64,000 bases of DNA from Cordylochernes scorpioides (taxonomy: Eukaryota > Arthropoda > Arachnida > Pseudoscorpiones > Chernetidae): the NCBI GenBank assembly GCA_030710605.1, contig CP092863.1, forward strand, positions 120,323,586 to 120,387,585, given 5' to 3'. The notes beneath the pieces are model-generated. The model was not told where the DNA came from. It made no database searches and worked only from the letters and a program-made list of their open reading frames with translations. Below, piece after piece: positions 20,581 to 31,917 of the stretch. Numbering within the stretch: the stretch's first letter is position 1; every line of letters starts with the position of its first letter. Made by a program: the position numbers and the translations under genes.

Positions 20581-20999
20581 TATTTCCCTTTCCCCACATT
20601 ATCACTATATTGTCACAATGAAAGTCGACAGGATCATATCACATATATATATATTCGTTTATACCAAAATAGGCACATCTCCCTTTAAAAAATGCATTAA
20701 ATCAATGCATTCAGTTTATCACCCCAGTACTAAACATAATGTTGGTGATGATAAAGAATGAGCCATAACACCAGTTTTGGTAAATACAGACAAAAGCCAA
20801 CAACCTGTATACCGTGGTTTCTGGCTATGGGTCTTTCTATTCCATAAATTCCTACAAAAGTACTGTGACATACTCCTTATCAACACCTTTAAGGTTTCTA
20901 CTGAGGATGACAAACATTGTATTAATACATTTTTTAATGGGAGAGGTGCCTTTCTTGATACATGAATAATATCTTCCGGTAACTTTGTTTTATATTATG
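20581..20999. other. Spacer without supported gene
   Basis: Only short overlapping frames on both strands without recognisable motifs. Confidence 0.4.
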
Positions 21000-21545
21000 T
21001 TTTCACCGGTCTTCCTCTCTTATTGGTTCTCTCACGTGACCTTAATCAACCAATCAGTTTGCATTTTGTCCTCATTTGTATAATAGTTAAATATGCAAAT
21101 TTTATATCTATAGCATTATTATGAAAGTATGTAAAATTGTATTTGATTATAACTCGTGTTCTATGGACGAATTATTATACACCATGTTTACTTAATATTT
21201 TCACTCAAAATATTGATAAACAAGAGATTTTTTTAAATGAATATTCACTTTTTTTTCTGAACTTCTGTAAATACTTCTCAAAAAAGGATTTTATTATCCA
21301 AAAATCGAATGTTATCCAAGAAATATTGGAGAAAAAAATGAAGCAACCATGTCTGTACTTCATCTGTGTAAGAAGGTAAAATGAACTAAAAGAAAGAACC
21401 ACTAATATTTTGTCATTACTTAATTGAACTGCGGGGATTGGCTGAGAGAGGAATTGCCAGAGTAGTCGATGATTGGTCGACGCTAAACAGATTTCGGCCA
21501 TCCAATCAGATTTGAATACTTCACCCCAGGCCATAGCTAGCGACA
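21000..21545. promoter_or_regulatory. Cluster of CCAAT boxes with CACGTGAC
   Basis: TATTGGTTCTCTCACGTGAC near 21020, CAACCAATCAG near 21048, then GATTGGCTGAG near 21437, GATTGGTCGAC near 21470 and CATCCAATCAG near 21500. Density and mixed orientation look like an NF-Y-dependent promoter, but no adjacent coding exon is visible. Low-confidence regulatory call. Confidence 0.3.
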
Positions 21546-21971
21546 AATCTGGGGAATAGGAAGGTTGAGTTGATGCTCTGATTTCTTCCCTTTTTTTTTT
21601 TTTTTTTTCATTTTTTCACTTTTTTTTTTTTTTGCAATCATTTCAATCTGTGAAGCCTTTTTCTGATATTTTATAGTTTTGATGTACAGTATTTTTTATA
21701 TGATTCTCGTTTTTTTTTCTTATATGATTTAATATAGTATTTTAAAGATAAATAATGAGTAATTGTTGTTGAAATATGGTTCTAATTTAAATATATATTT
21801 TTAAAAATTGTTTATGAATAGTATTTTTAAAAAATATTTTGAAAATATTGATTTTTTCCAATTTTATATTTATTAATTTTTTTTAAAAAGATTATATTTT
21901 CTAAAATCATTATTTAGATTAATCAAATATAAATCTCCGAGAATAAGTTTCTTTATAACATTTTTAACGTG
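21546..21971. other. AT-rich spacer with long T runs
   Basis: Homopolymer T tracts at 21590-21635 and very AT-rich sequence. Nothing else recognised. Confidence 0.45.
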
Positions 21972-22009
21972 TTTACAAGCTTTCGGGTTTTTAAACGACC
22001 CTTCTACAG
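21972..22009. repeat. Outer flanking repeat, left copy
   Basis: TTTACAAGCTTTCGGGTTTT then TAAACGACCCTTCTACAG. Its inverted counterpart lies at 36246-36284, just outside the right mariner end. The context (paired GGGTTTTTAAAC.. then GAAAGC on the other strand) resembles a decayed hammerhead/PLE-type terminus. Confidence 0.6.
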
Positions 22010-22018
22010 TTGAATATA

Positions 22019-23162
22019 CAGGGTGATCCAAAAGTCCCGCACAACTTTAAAAATTAATAACTCCGCGAATATTTGCGCTAGAGCAATGCGGTAAACACCA
22101 TTGTGTTCAGAATGCAATGGGATTTTTTTATGGCAAATATTGAAAATTTCGAAATTGATTTTAGTTACAATTTCATTCCCTAGATGGCGCTGTACCAGAA
22201 TCAGAAATTCAGCGGCCAAATTGTTTGATTAATTGAAAAATATAACTGATCGACACGTATTTTTCCTTTTTGTATACCAGGAAAGAATCCTAATAATATC
22301 AAATCGTTAATTAATAAAGCACCATTTCGCCAAAAGTTAGAAGAAATGGTTAACGATTTTTAAATACAATCTGAGATATGTAAAATAGGTATATGCAAAT
22401 TAAAACATGCAGCAAAAAAATATTTATATTTTTGACAGAGTTTTGTCAAATATATTGAATGTTTGAAAAACATAGCTGAATTCAATACACTATTTTTTGA
22501 AATGTTAATATAGTACCAAAAATTATTATGGTACTACTAATAGGATTTTTTGCTATAAGGAATGTGTAATTTCTTGAATAATTGGCGACACTCGACTATT
22601 TAACTGGAAATTTGTCATGATCCAACAAATGAAATATAGATGGGAGTGACAAAATACATTTGTCGTACTTTATTCCAAATATCCTATGGGCTTGTAAAAT
22701 GTTATCATTGTTTATTATACTGTACACGATTTTTTAAAATGTATCCCCTCAAATAAATATAATTTTTAAATCAACCTTTTGCGTTGAAAAACGTGGTAGT
22801 AAAATCATTTTGTATTATTTTTTTTTGCCCAAAATTTCTAAAGGTGGGGGGTTACAGAGAATATTCCTTATGCTATTTCTTTTAATGAGCGAAAAGCGAT
22901 AAATTAAACATGAGGGGTAAAATTGTGTGTACAGTGTTATTCGAGAAGTTATAACACTTTGGTCTGCACGACATAATATAAGATGTGAGCAAATGACAAA
23001 CAAACAAAAATTACTTTTCACAAATAAAAAAAGAGACAAGATATGAGGACAGAATTTATTTACCCATAACCCAACACAAAGAGCTGCAAAACATTGGTAG
23101 ATAATATAATACATGGAAGCTTTTATAACACATGAGGTAACTGCCTTCTCTCTTGTATTAGG
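22019..23162 (-). other. Long 3' noncoding region of mariner copy A
   Basis: Between the transposase stop and the terminal repeat lie about 1.14 kb with no long frame. The stretch matches 35062-36202 in inverse nearly base for base. This is long for a mariner-type element, whose UTRs are usually tens to a few hundred bases. Confidence 0.75.
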
Positions 23163-24255
23163 TCAGAATCCTTGTTCAATGTGGCGACCTTCATTCTCAA
23201 ACACCGCCTGCAGACGATAGATGACAGAATGGACAGCATTAAATAAAATATCTGATGAAATTGATGAAACGTGCCGTCTGATAGAAGCCTTCAACATGGC
23301 CAATGTGGTAGGCCGGCATCGATAAACACGCGACTTAATGTACCCCCATATCCAAAAATCGCAAGGCGTCAAGTCTGGTGATCTTGAAGGCCACTGGTGT
23401 ATAAAGTGGCGACTTATCACACGATCTTCACCGTACGTATCCTTCAGCAATTGTTTGGCACCGCGGGAGATATGAGGAGGTCCTCCATCTTGCATGAATG
23501 TTATTTCGCTCAGTGCTTGTCTGTCCTGCAATATGGGGATAACCTTTTCTTTCAAAAGTTGAACATAACGTTCACCAGTTACAGAAACGGTTTTAAAAGT
23601 TCTTCCATTTATTTCTTCAAAGAAAAATGGCCCAATAATAAAAGAAGAAGTGAACCCACACCAAACTATAACTCTGGGCTGATGAAGTGGCATTTCTGTA
23701 AAAATCCTAGGGTTTTCTGATGCCCAAATGCGGCTGTTTTGAGTGTTAACTTCTGCGTTCAGAGAAAATTGAGCTTCATCTGTCCACAGAACATTCAACA
23801 GCCAGTTTTCATCAATATCAATTTGCCGGAAAACCCATGAAGCGAATTCTTGACGCTTCTCAAAATCGCCGACTTTTAGCTCGTGAAGTCTTTGAATTTT
23901 TTTACGGGTATTTTTTAAGACAAATTCTTAGTGCTCTCCAAACTGTTCCATACCAAATCCCCGTTTGTCGAGCACTTACTTCTCCATACGTGGATAACGT
24001 TTCAATAGCTTCAACATTCTGCGAAACCGTAGCAACCCCTGACTTGCATGTCGATGGTCTTCCACTCCGAGATTTTGCTTCCAGAGATCCAGTCTTCTCC
24101 AAAGTTTTTATCATTCGCCTTAGAGAGTAGCAACTCATGGGTCCTTTACCGCTTCGAATACCTTTAAAGGTACGAAACGCTTGTAAAGCTTCAGTGGCAG
24201 ATTCTGAATTGCAATAAAAAAATTTCACCAATAGTGATTTATGCTGTAGTGATGG
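23163..24255 (-). pseudogene. Mariner/Tc1-superfamily transposase, copy A (broken)
   Basis: Cut-and-paste transposase remnant. The N-terminal helix-turn-helix part (24255 down to about 23905) includes YGTVWRALR. It ends at an in-frame TAA created within the KKYP-TAC codon context, followed by a 1-nt insertion relative to copy B. The catalytic part (23798-23163) has LWTDEAQFSLN (first Asp), FMQDGGPPH (second Asp) and SPDLTPCDFWIWGY (third Asp), with about 42 residues between the second and third catalytic Asp by my count. It ends HIEQGF and stop. No ATG at the position equivalent to copy B's start. Not functional. Confidence 0.85.
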
Positions 24256-24470
24256 TAAAATAAATTGTTGTGCATGTAAATAGATGAAGATTATTTGCAT
24301 TTTTCAAAACCTCATTATGTGAAAATATATGGGTATATAAATTGGATATTTGTTGTTGGCCGAACCAATAACCATACACACCTCATCTCGTTAACGGAAT
24401 AATGTTCTTTGTCTGGTCTGCCTTTTTTTACTCTCTTTGGAGTAGATTTGCTTTTTGATAGTTTTTATTT
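24256..24470. other. Junction of mariner copy A and the I-like element
   Basis: The first part still aligns weakly with the upstream flank of copy B. The rest is likely the I-like element's 5' UTR (GC rises toward 24470). No inverted mariner terminus is found here. Confidence 0.45.
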
Positions 24471-25621
24471 ATGGAGCTGAACCAGTATGATGGCGGTGGT
24501 GGAGGAAGTCAGCAGGCCAACAAGCGGCCGCGTTCTGAGGACGAAGACCTCCTCCCGTCTTCCCATCACCAATCTAAATTCAACAGCACGGCGAACTTGT
24601 TCAACTTTGAGTGCCAAACCTTCGAAGCGATCATTGCCGACACCAGCCTGGACTCCCCCGAAAAAATACAGATGGCCACCAAAGGACTGATACTGACTCT
24701 CGTCCAAGAGGCAGAACTTCTTCTTAAGGACGCCTTCAAGGGAGCCAGTCTAGGAAGACCCAATCCCACAGCCAACGTCCCGATTCCCTCCACCTCTTTC
24801 GCCTCGGTTGTGGCAGAGAAAGACAAGCCGGTAAAGCCTGCACCTCCGAAACCCAAAGCGAAATCCACATTTGTGAATCTGGCTCCTTCCTTCGAATCGC
24901 ATGTCGTCGTCAGGTCGGCTAACCCCAAAGCAACCTAAGGGAATTTTTGAGGGAAATTCAAAAGATTCATCCTTCCCTAGCGTCATCAAAACACGTGGTG
25001 GCGTCCATCAACACCAGCGGCGAGGTGGTTTTCGACCCCAAAACAACCCAAATGGCAAAGTAGCTGGCCACTGGGCTGACCTCCCTGCCAACGGGCCTAA
25101 GCTGCCCCGAGTGCCCGGTTATCCTACCAAGATACTGCCTCTTCAGAGTGGACGGGGAGGTGCGGGACGATGAGATATGCGAGAGCTTCCGCTCCAACCA
25201 CTCCGTGCAGTCACTCCTGGAAAAGCGTGAAATCAGGGTAGTCCATCGATCAAATAATGCGGCACACAGCACTAGTACAGTGTTCATCGAAGTGGACAAC
25301 CAAGTCGCCGAAATCCTCGGTCAACATGGACGTATTCCTGTGGCGGGTCTAGTGCACAGGTATGAGCGCAGTCATACTTTAAAGCAATGCTTCCGTTGCT
25401 GTGGCTTCGGCCACCGCGCTTCTGCCTGTCCAGCTGCCCATCCAATCTGCTATCGCTGCGGCTCTGCAGAGCATGAGGGCATCCGATGCTCGGTCGAGCC
25501 AAGCCAAAGCCGCTGTTGCCGCTGCAGAAAAAAAATCTGGAGCTCCCACAACCACTTTGCCACATTATCTACCTGTCCCTTTGTAAAAGAGAGAATAGCC
25601 CGAACAAGAAACAATGTCTAG
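24471..25621 (+). pseudogene. I/R1-like retrotransposon ORF1 (gag-like, zinc knuckles), frameshifted
   Basis: An RNA-binding ORF1 protein begins MELNQYDGG. It reads in one frame to 24938, then must shift twice to reach the frame 25148-25621, which holds CFRCCGFGHRASAC and CYRCGSAEHEGIRC (both CX2CX4HX4C) and a third Cys/His cluster near SRCCRCRKK. Three CCHC-type knuckles near the C-terminus are characteristic of I/Jockey/R1 ORF1. Its stop overlaps the ORF2 start (ATGTCTAG at 25614-25621). The element is a dead copy. Confidence 0.8.
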
Positions 25622-28600
25622 GCCATTGCGTGTCCTGCAGGTGAACGCTAAAAAATCACCAACTGTCATTCTTGAAATTGCAAATTTGGCAAATTCGACA
25701 CAGGCCGACATCGTGCTCCTGCAAGAACTCTCAACTAACTTCTTCTGGCCCACACGTGGGTTTCAGGCTTTTTTTTTTTGTCCCAGGCGCCTACATCCCC
25801 TCGGGAATTGTGGCATGTAGCAACCTTCATCCCATCCCTCTAACCTCCCCAGACACCGCCATAACCTCCATAGCCATATGTCTAGAGCAGAGCATCATCG
25901 TGGTGCACTCGGCCTACTGGCACGGCCTTAGAGCTGCCGATGATTTCATCCCTCTTCTGGAAGATACGATAAGACGGGCGTCTCTTCCAGTGATCCTGGG
26001 TATGGACACTAAAGCCCACTCTCCTACCTGGGGCATCGGTGCGAGGTTGGACTTCCGGGGTGCTAATCTTGAAGAGTTCGCCAGCTTCAATGATCTTCAT
26101 TTCTTGGGACCTCCTGTGGACTCGACCTGGTCAAATGGGCCTTTATCTTCTTCTATAGATGTAACTCTGGCATCCAGCTCACTGGCTATCCATGTCACTA
26201 GAGGTTTATTAGATGAGATGGCCTTCACTGACCATATACCTATCTGGACTACATTCCTAGACATGGTCAATAACGAGACAAAATCCTCCTGGGTAGAATC
26301 CTCATGTAAAGAACAGACCTTTAAATCCTTCATCAACTCTTCTCTCCACCAGGTAACTACCCTATTACAACAACAACAACAAAAACCTTCATTAAGACAC
26401 TATTGTCTTACAAGGGGATTCCCCTAAGAGGTTATATATGTACATGAGTGAGGAGGAAAAGCAATTTAGAGGGGAGGTGGAGCAATCAGCCGTTGTCTGG
26501 GGAGTTGAGCACTTCTTCCCTCATTTTGTCAATCGCCTTGAAAAATTTTAAATATTTATAAACAAATGTTTTATCCAGCTGGAGAGTAGTAAAAATTGTA
26601 TATACATGTTGTTCATTATAGTGAGTTAGCCCCGAAATTTCGCGAATTTCCAGTCTCTTTTCCTGTAGGAATGGGCAATGGAATAGATAATGACCCAAAT
26701 TTTTGGATGCCAGCATTGCAGAAGTAGAAATTTAAAGGGTCGCTGTTCCAAAATCCCGTGATATCCTCGGGGGAAAATAGCCATAGCATCCTTTGACGGG
26801 CTATTTTCAAAGAGAGGTTTGATAGTAAGTAGTCCTCCGTCATAAAGGAGCTACTTAGAGATTGATAGTGAATACAATGAGTTGAGTTTTGTATCTTAGC
26901 TCGGTCAAATTGGAGTAGCTGGTCCACTGTGGTTTGAACTATTCTAGGCATTTCTCCTCGCAAAACCATATAATCTTCACAGTTCTTAAGAAAAGAAAAA
27001 CCCCAAGAGTCAATGATGTTATTCAGGTTATAAATAAAGTTGTTTCCCGCTTTTCCCAAAATTGAAACTTCCTAGAGCTGAAACAAGCAAACATAAGGTA
27101 ATCTTGTCTGTCCATTTTTAAAATCCGTATCTAGAACTTTATAATCAATTTCGTAATGTTTAATTCAAGGGACATCCTTTCGGTTTCTGTTCGTAAGATA
27201 TAGCCCGGAGTGTAAATTTGCGAAGGTCAAGAAATCGCCGAAAGAAAAATATCCTGGATCTGGTTTACAACTCCTATCTGATTCGTCGCCCACAGTGGGG
27301 CCGAGTATAATAACGTGGATAAAACTATGGAGTCAAGTAATTTCATCACTGCTCCGAACGATATGGTTCTTGACTTAGATAGTATTCTCCATACTGCGTT
27401 TGTAGCAATCAATGCTTTGCTTTTAAAGTGCTGCGCCACGTAAGCAGTTGGATTTTTGATTGTTAAGGGGTAGCCAAGATACGTATATTTTGAGGTAACT
27501 GTCAAAGGTTGTTGGCCCCAAAACCAAACGTCAGATCTAGCCAAGCGGCCTCCATTTCGAAACGCTACGATTTTAGACTGGAATTGGTTCAGAGTTAAAC
27601 TATTTTCCTCAAAATATTTTTTATTAAATTAATCTTTATTTGGATATTTATCTTGGATTCACCACGGAAGACTATATCACCCGCGAACAGGAGCAGGTGT
27701 ATAGTTCCATGGCCCGGTAAGTATATACCTGGCAGGTCAGAATCATCCAGCGTAGCAACCAGATCGTTATTGAAAATAATAAATAAATACGGTGAAAGAG
27801 GTTCACCCTGAAGAACACCTGATTGTATTTTGATAAATTCTGTAAAAGAGCCGCTCCATCTGACCGCTGCCATCATTTGAGCATAGTAGTTCTGTATAAG
27901 TTTGTTAAAACGCCCACTTAAACCAACAAGCGCAAGCTTTCTCCATAATAGTAGATGTGGAACTGTATCAAACGCTTTTTAAGATCAACAAAGAATGTGT
28001 AAAGTTTCCTCTTTTTGCGGTTTAATGTCATTTGAATTAGTGACGTAAGCGTTAAGATATGGTCTTTGCACGAGTAGCCCTTTCTGAATCATGCCTGGTT
28101 TTCCGCTATGAGTTTTCTATTTTCAATCCAAATACTTAGTCTATTTTTTAATATGGATGTAAAATGTTTTGACAAGTTGCTTATAAGGGTAATGCCCCTA
28201 TAATTTGATGGTGTAACTACCTTATTAAACGAGGCCTCTAGCCCAGAAGATATTGACAGGGTGGTCCTCCTTCTGACTTCCATCCTGCAATCAGCTTGTG
28301 ACTCTTCCATGGGGAGACGCTCCAATACTACAAGACCGTCAAAGCCGTGGTGGACCCCCGAACTGAGTCGGATCAGAAGGTTGGTTATCTCCCTCCGCCG
28401 TTACAGTCAGAAAGTCCGGTGTCCTATTGGGAACTTCTTCCGCGGTTTATACCGAGCGTGCCATAATCGACTGAAGGCGGCTATACGGAAAGCTAAAAGT
28501 AAATCCTGGTTTAATCTCTGCGAGGAGGTGTCATCCGCATACTGGAGTGACATACATCGATTTATCGCCCGGGGGCCGCGGCTCTCCCCGAGGTCCGCCA

Positions 28601-30951
28601 CTTCTCAAACATGATAACGGCTCTCTTTACAATCCTCATGAGACTTGCCAGACCCTGTTAAAATCACTTTTTCCTACATGACACCAGACCTCACCCGCAA
28701 AGGAATGCAATTTCTGCTCACTCAGACGAACCTGAATTCAAACCCTGGGAAGTTTTGCGAGCCATTCATCGCTGTGGAAAAAGGAAAGCCCCGGGCCCCG
28801 ACGGTCTTGGTTCAAAATGCCTAGACCTGGGCGGCCCTTCCTTGCAATTCCTGCTGGCCGAATTGTTCACCAAATGCCTTCGTATGGGCCACTTCCCCCG
28901 TCAATGGAAAGAAGGCCGCCTCATACTTCTGCCTAAATCCTCCAATTCAGCCACCAGTCAGCTGGAGAAATACAGACCTATTACTTTATTGAACACTATG
29001 GCCAAAGTATTTGAGAGATGTATCCTGGCCCGACTTCAGAGGCTCGCGGATCGTCATGGATGGTTCTTTGAAGATCAATACAAAACCGTATTGGGTACCG
29101 TAAATGGTCGTTCAGCGGAAGATGCACTGGCGAGTATCACTCAATTAATTGAAGAAAGACAAGCTCACTGGAGGAAAACTCTTGTCATCAGCTCGGACAT
29201 CAGTAAGGCCTTCGACACTGTTTGGAGGCAGGCAATCATACAAAATCTTGAACGTCTAAATTGTTCAGAGTCTATTACCTGTTTAGTAAAAAGCTTTTTG
29301 GAAGACCGGACGGTTTCTTATTCAGCTTGGACAGCAACAGAATGTACGTCCTCCCAACTCGGCACTCCCCAGGGTTCAGCGCTAAGTCCTTTCCTGTGGA
29401 ACATAGTTGCTCGGACCATCTTCACCCTTCCCTCCATCATAGATAGCCGATTAATAGCTTACGCGGACGACTTCACCCTTATGACTCAGGTTCGTAGTCG
29501 CCTGCCGGTCTCTGCCACTAACACCTTCTTGGAGAGGTTGACATCTTGGTGCACGATAAATGGTCTTAATATAAACCCCATTAAGACTCAAGCTTACCTG
29601 TTCCAATGGAGTAATGTCCACCCCAACTCCGAGACAGGGCTTAGAGTCCTTGGTCAACCTTTAAACATCAAGAAGACCGTCACAATCTTAGGAGTGGAGT
29701 TTTACCAGACCCGCGGATTTGTCGCCCACCTACGCAAGATCACACGTAGATGCAGATCAATAATGCCACGACTCACCCACACCATACAGGGTAAATTTGG
29801 AATCTTCTTTTCAGCTGGACGGAGCATCAGCATGGGGAGGTCGTGCTCTCTCCAGCGAAGGCATTAGGCAACTTAGGAGCCTTCACTGGAATTTTTCGAA
29901 ACGTGTACTGAGAGGAGGTCCTTACACACCTACAGTCTCAGCCATCTCCATCACCGGCAGCCCTCCTTTCGATATTATTGTTAGGTCTCGTACGGCGTTC
30001 CTGAAGGAAATCAATGAAGGAAATTTTGAATCTAGACCAGGCCCTGCTTCTTTGCCATACCCTCCAGATAGACGTCAATTGTCTTTCAGTCTAAACATCG
30101 AGGAGATAACAACACCTATAATATTCACAGACGGATCAAAAAATGAGGCTGGGGTGGGCGCTGCAATTGTTCCCTCATCAGAAGATCAGCAGCCCGTTCT
30201 CTTACGGCTCCATCCCGACTGCACAGCCTTCCAGGTTGAACTTCTGGCAATCCGCTGGGCGGTCCGTCTGGTGAAGGAAGGTTATTCAAGAAATGCGATC
30301 ACTATCGCGTCGGACTGCAGATCAGCTCTGTCAGCCATATGTACGTCAGGTCCAGTTCGATCGACATTATTAGCTAAGATTATTCTCGCACTGAACACCA
30401 ACCAAAACGTAAATCTGTGTTGTGTGCCGGGACACTGCGACATCGACGGAAAGGAAAGAGCAGACAGAGCTGCTAAGAACGCGGCCGTTTTGATCTTAGA
30501 GCCATCATTTTCCATTCTGCCTAGAAGCCTGGCCCGTAACCACTCACGCGCGGCAGCTCTAGACGCATGGACGGAGGTTTATTGCCAGGACCACTACAAC
30601 AGACACCTGAGGAGAATAGCCCATACTCCAGACCGGCTGCTCCAATTCCTCCCTAAGGTCTGTCCTGGAGAAGTCACCACCACCTTACTTACAGGACATG
30701 GCCATGTTCGGGCAGACTTGGTTCTCTGGCGTCCTGGGGAAGACCCATCTTGCCCACATTGTATGGAGGAACAACAGACTGTGGACCACCTTCTATTCAA
30801 ATGCCCTGCTTTCATGCAACACAGAATGAAGACAGATCTGCTGCTTGGGAAGACCTCCTTCGACCCAGTCTCGTTGGCTGGACTCCCGGGTTCTCTGCAG
30901 GCATGGAACTTCCTGACCAGCTGGTTCGGCTCTGCAATTGGCTCTATATAA
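25614..30951 (+). pseudogene. I/R1-like retrotransposon ORF2: endonuclease, RT, RNase H (split)
   Basis: An EEP endonuclease covers 25614-26352 (GMDTKAHSPTWG as the GDFNAH-type motif, SSIDVTL, FTDHIPI), with a frameshift in the T run near 25775. The ORF is then split by a nested element at 26368-28212. It resumes at 28213 in matching sense (VTTLL then NEASSPEDID). RT at 28755-29860 shows APGPDG, the YADDF catalytic box near 29460, and TPQGSALSP. A frameshift near 29800-29860 leads to the RNase H domain (FTDGSK near 30127, QVELLAI, SDCRSAL, ADRAAK) and a C-terminal Cys-His motif (CPHCMEEQQTVDHLLFKC). Domain order EN-RT-RNaseH places it in the I-group rather than plain Jockey or CR1. Stop at 30949-30951. 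Confidence 0.85.
26368..28212 (-). mobile_element. Nested 5'-truncated non-LTR element, minus, with 15-bp TSD
   Basis: Flanked by GTAACTACCCTATTA (26353-26367) and GTAACTACCTTATTA (28213-28227), 14 of 15 identical. On the minus strand it starts within the RT fingers (NYRGITLISNLSKHF), continues through LKKAFDT-like sequence, SGVLQGEPLSPYLF, a mutated catalytic box (FAGD in place of FADD), and a C-terminal Cys-His region (HYLFHCPFL). It ends at plus position 26368 with (TTG)n. Several frameshifts. Same LINE group as 43968-44228 and 58225-58904. Confidence 0.85.
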
Positions 30952-31668
30952 ATATAATTTAGAGTAACTGGTTTCTACTAGTTAGCTTGACAGCCCGGGC
31001 AGTTGGCGTTTCTTGCGCTCCAGGGGCCTGGGTTATCCTTATTTCTCTCTCTATACTCTTGAAAGACGGGGCAATTTAGCAGCAGATGAATAGAAATTTG
31101 TTCCTCACATCCACAGAAGCATCTTGAATCCTGCACTGCTTTGATGAATTTTAAAAAGCTTCTAAAATTTCCGTGATTTGTAATAAATTGAGAGTTGTGG
31201 AAATTTGCCCGAAAATAATTCGGAATATTAGCGGGAAAGAAACTTTGAAATGTTTGGTTAGTATTTTTCTTCAATAGTGTAATTTTATATTTAATCAAAT
31301 TTTCAATTATATCTGGAATATCCAAGTCGTATCGCTGTTGATCCTCGATCGATAAATATTTTATTCAAGCACGTTGTCGTTGATTTTTATTTGACAAATC
31401 CATGTTGTCTGGAGCTCAAAAGATTATTACTTTCATAAAATTCATAAATTCGATTTTTCAAAATTTTTTCGAAAATTTTTGAAAGATTTGAAATCAATGA
31501 GATAGGTCGATAACTTTTTGTTGATTCTAAATTAGATTTATGTGGTTTAGGAATTATCTTTAGAGCTGCTATTTTCCATTTCTCCGGATAATACCCCTTT
31601 TTGAATACATTTATTAAATAGTTTGCATAACATATGCTTAATTTTTGGGTAAGCACATTTGATCATAT

Positions 31669-31917
31669 TGTGGCGAAGAAATATTTTATTATTTAATTTA
31701 ATATAATTCAATGAAAAATACTCAACAGATTATAAAAAAAAATATCACTCTGTATTTGTGAAATCATCTTTAAAATATTTCTTTGCTTGCTTGCTTAAGA
31801 TTCCCTAGCTGTAGATAGTTTTGCTGACGTGTTAATAATTGTCGACTCGTCCTTGTGACGTCATCAATAAATTATTTTATATCTTAGGATATTTCAAGGC
31901 TTGATTTCTACGCTACA
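31669..31917. mobile_element. Probable solo LTR, 249 bp, 4-bp TSD ATAT
   Basis: Termini are TGTGGCGAAGAAAT and the inverse of TGTAGCGTAGAAAT (12 of 14 match), i.e. TGT...ACA. It is flanked by ATAT at 31665-31668 and 31918-31921. Removal brings the Jockey-like coding back into near-continuity. It contains a CRE-type palindrome TGACGTCA at 31856-31863, a TATA-like stretch and AATAAA. TG...CA with a 4-bp duplication fits a Ty3/gypsy solo LTR. A short MITE is the alternative. Confidence 0.6.

Noticed and set aside
21972..22009. Hammerhead on the minus strand at the outer flank
   Set aside because: Core reads CTGTAGA. Stem II and GAAA are present but invariant core bases are wrong, so at most a fossil.
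24566..24928. Minus-strand frames overlapping ORF1 of the I-like element
   Set aside because: Shadow frames in GC-rich coding sequence on the opposite strand.
28089..28325. Single 78-codon minus protein with RT similarity at its C-terminus
   Set aside because: Chimeric frame crossing the TSD junction. Its first half is antisense to the I-like ORF2 and only the second half belongs to the nested LINE.
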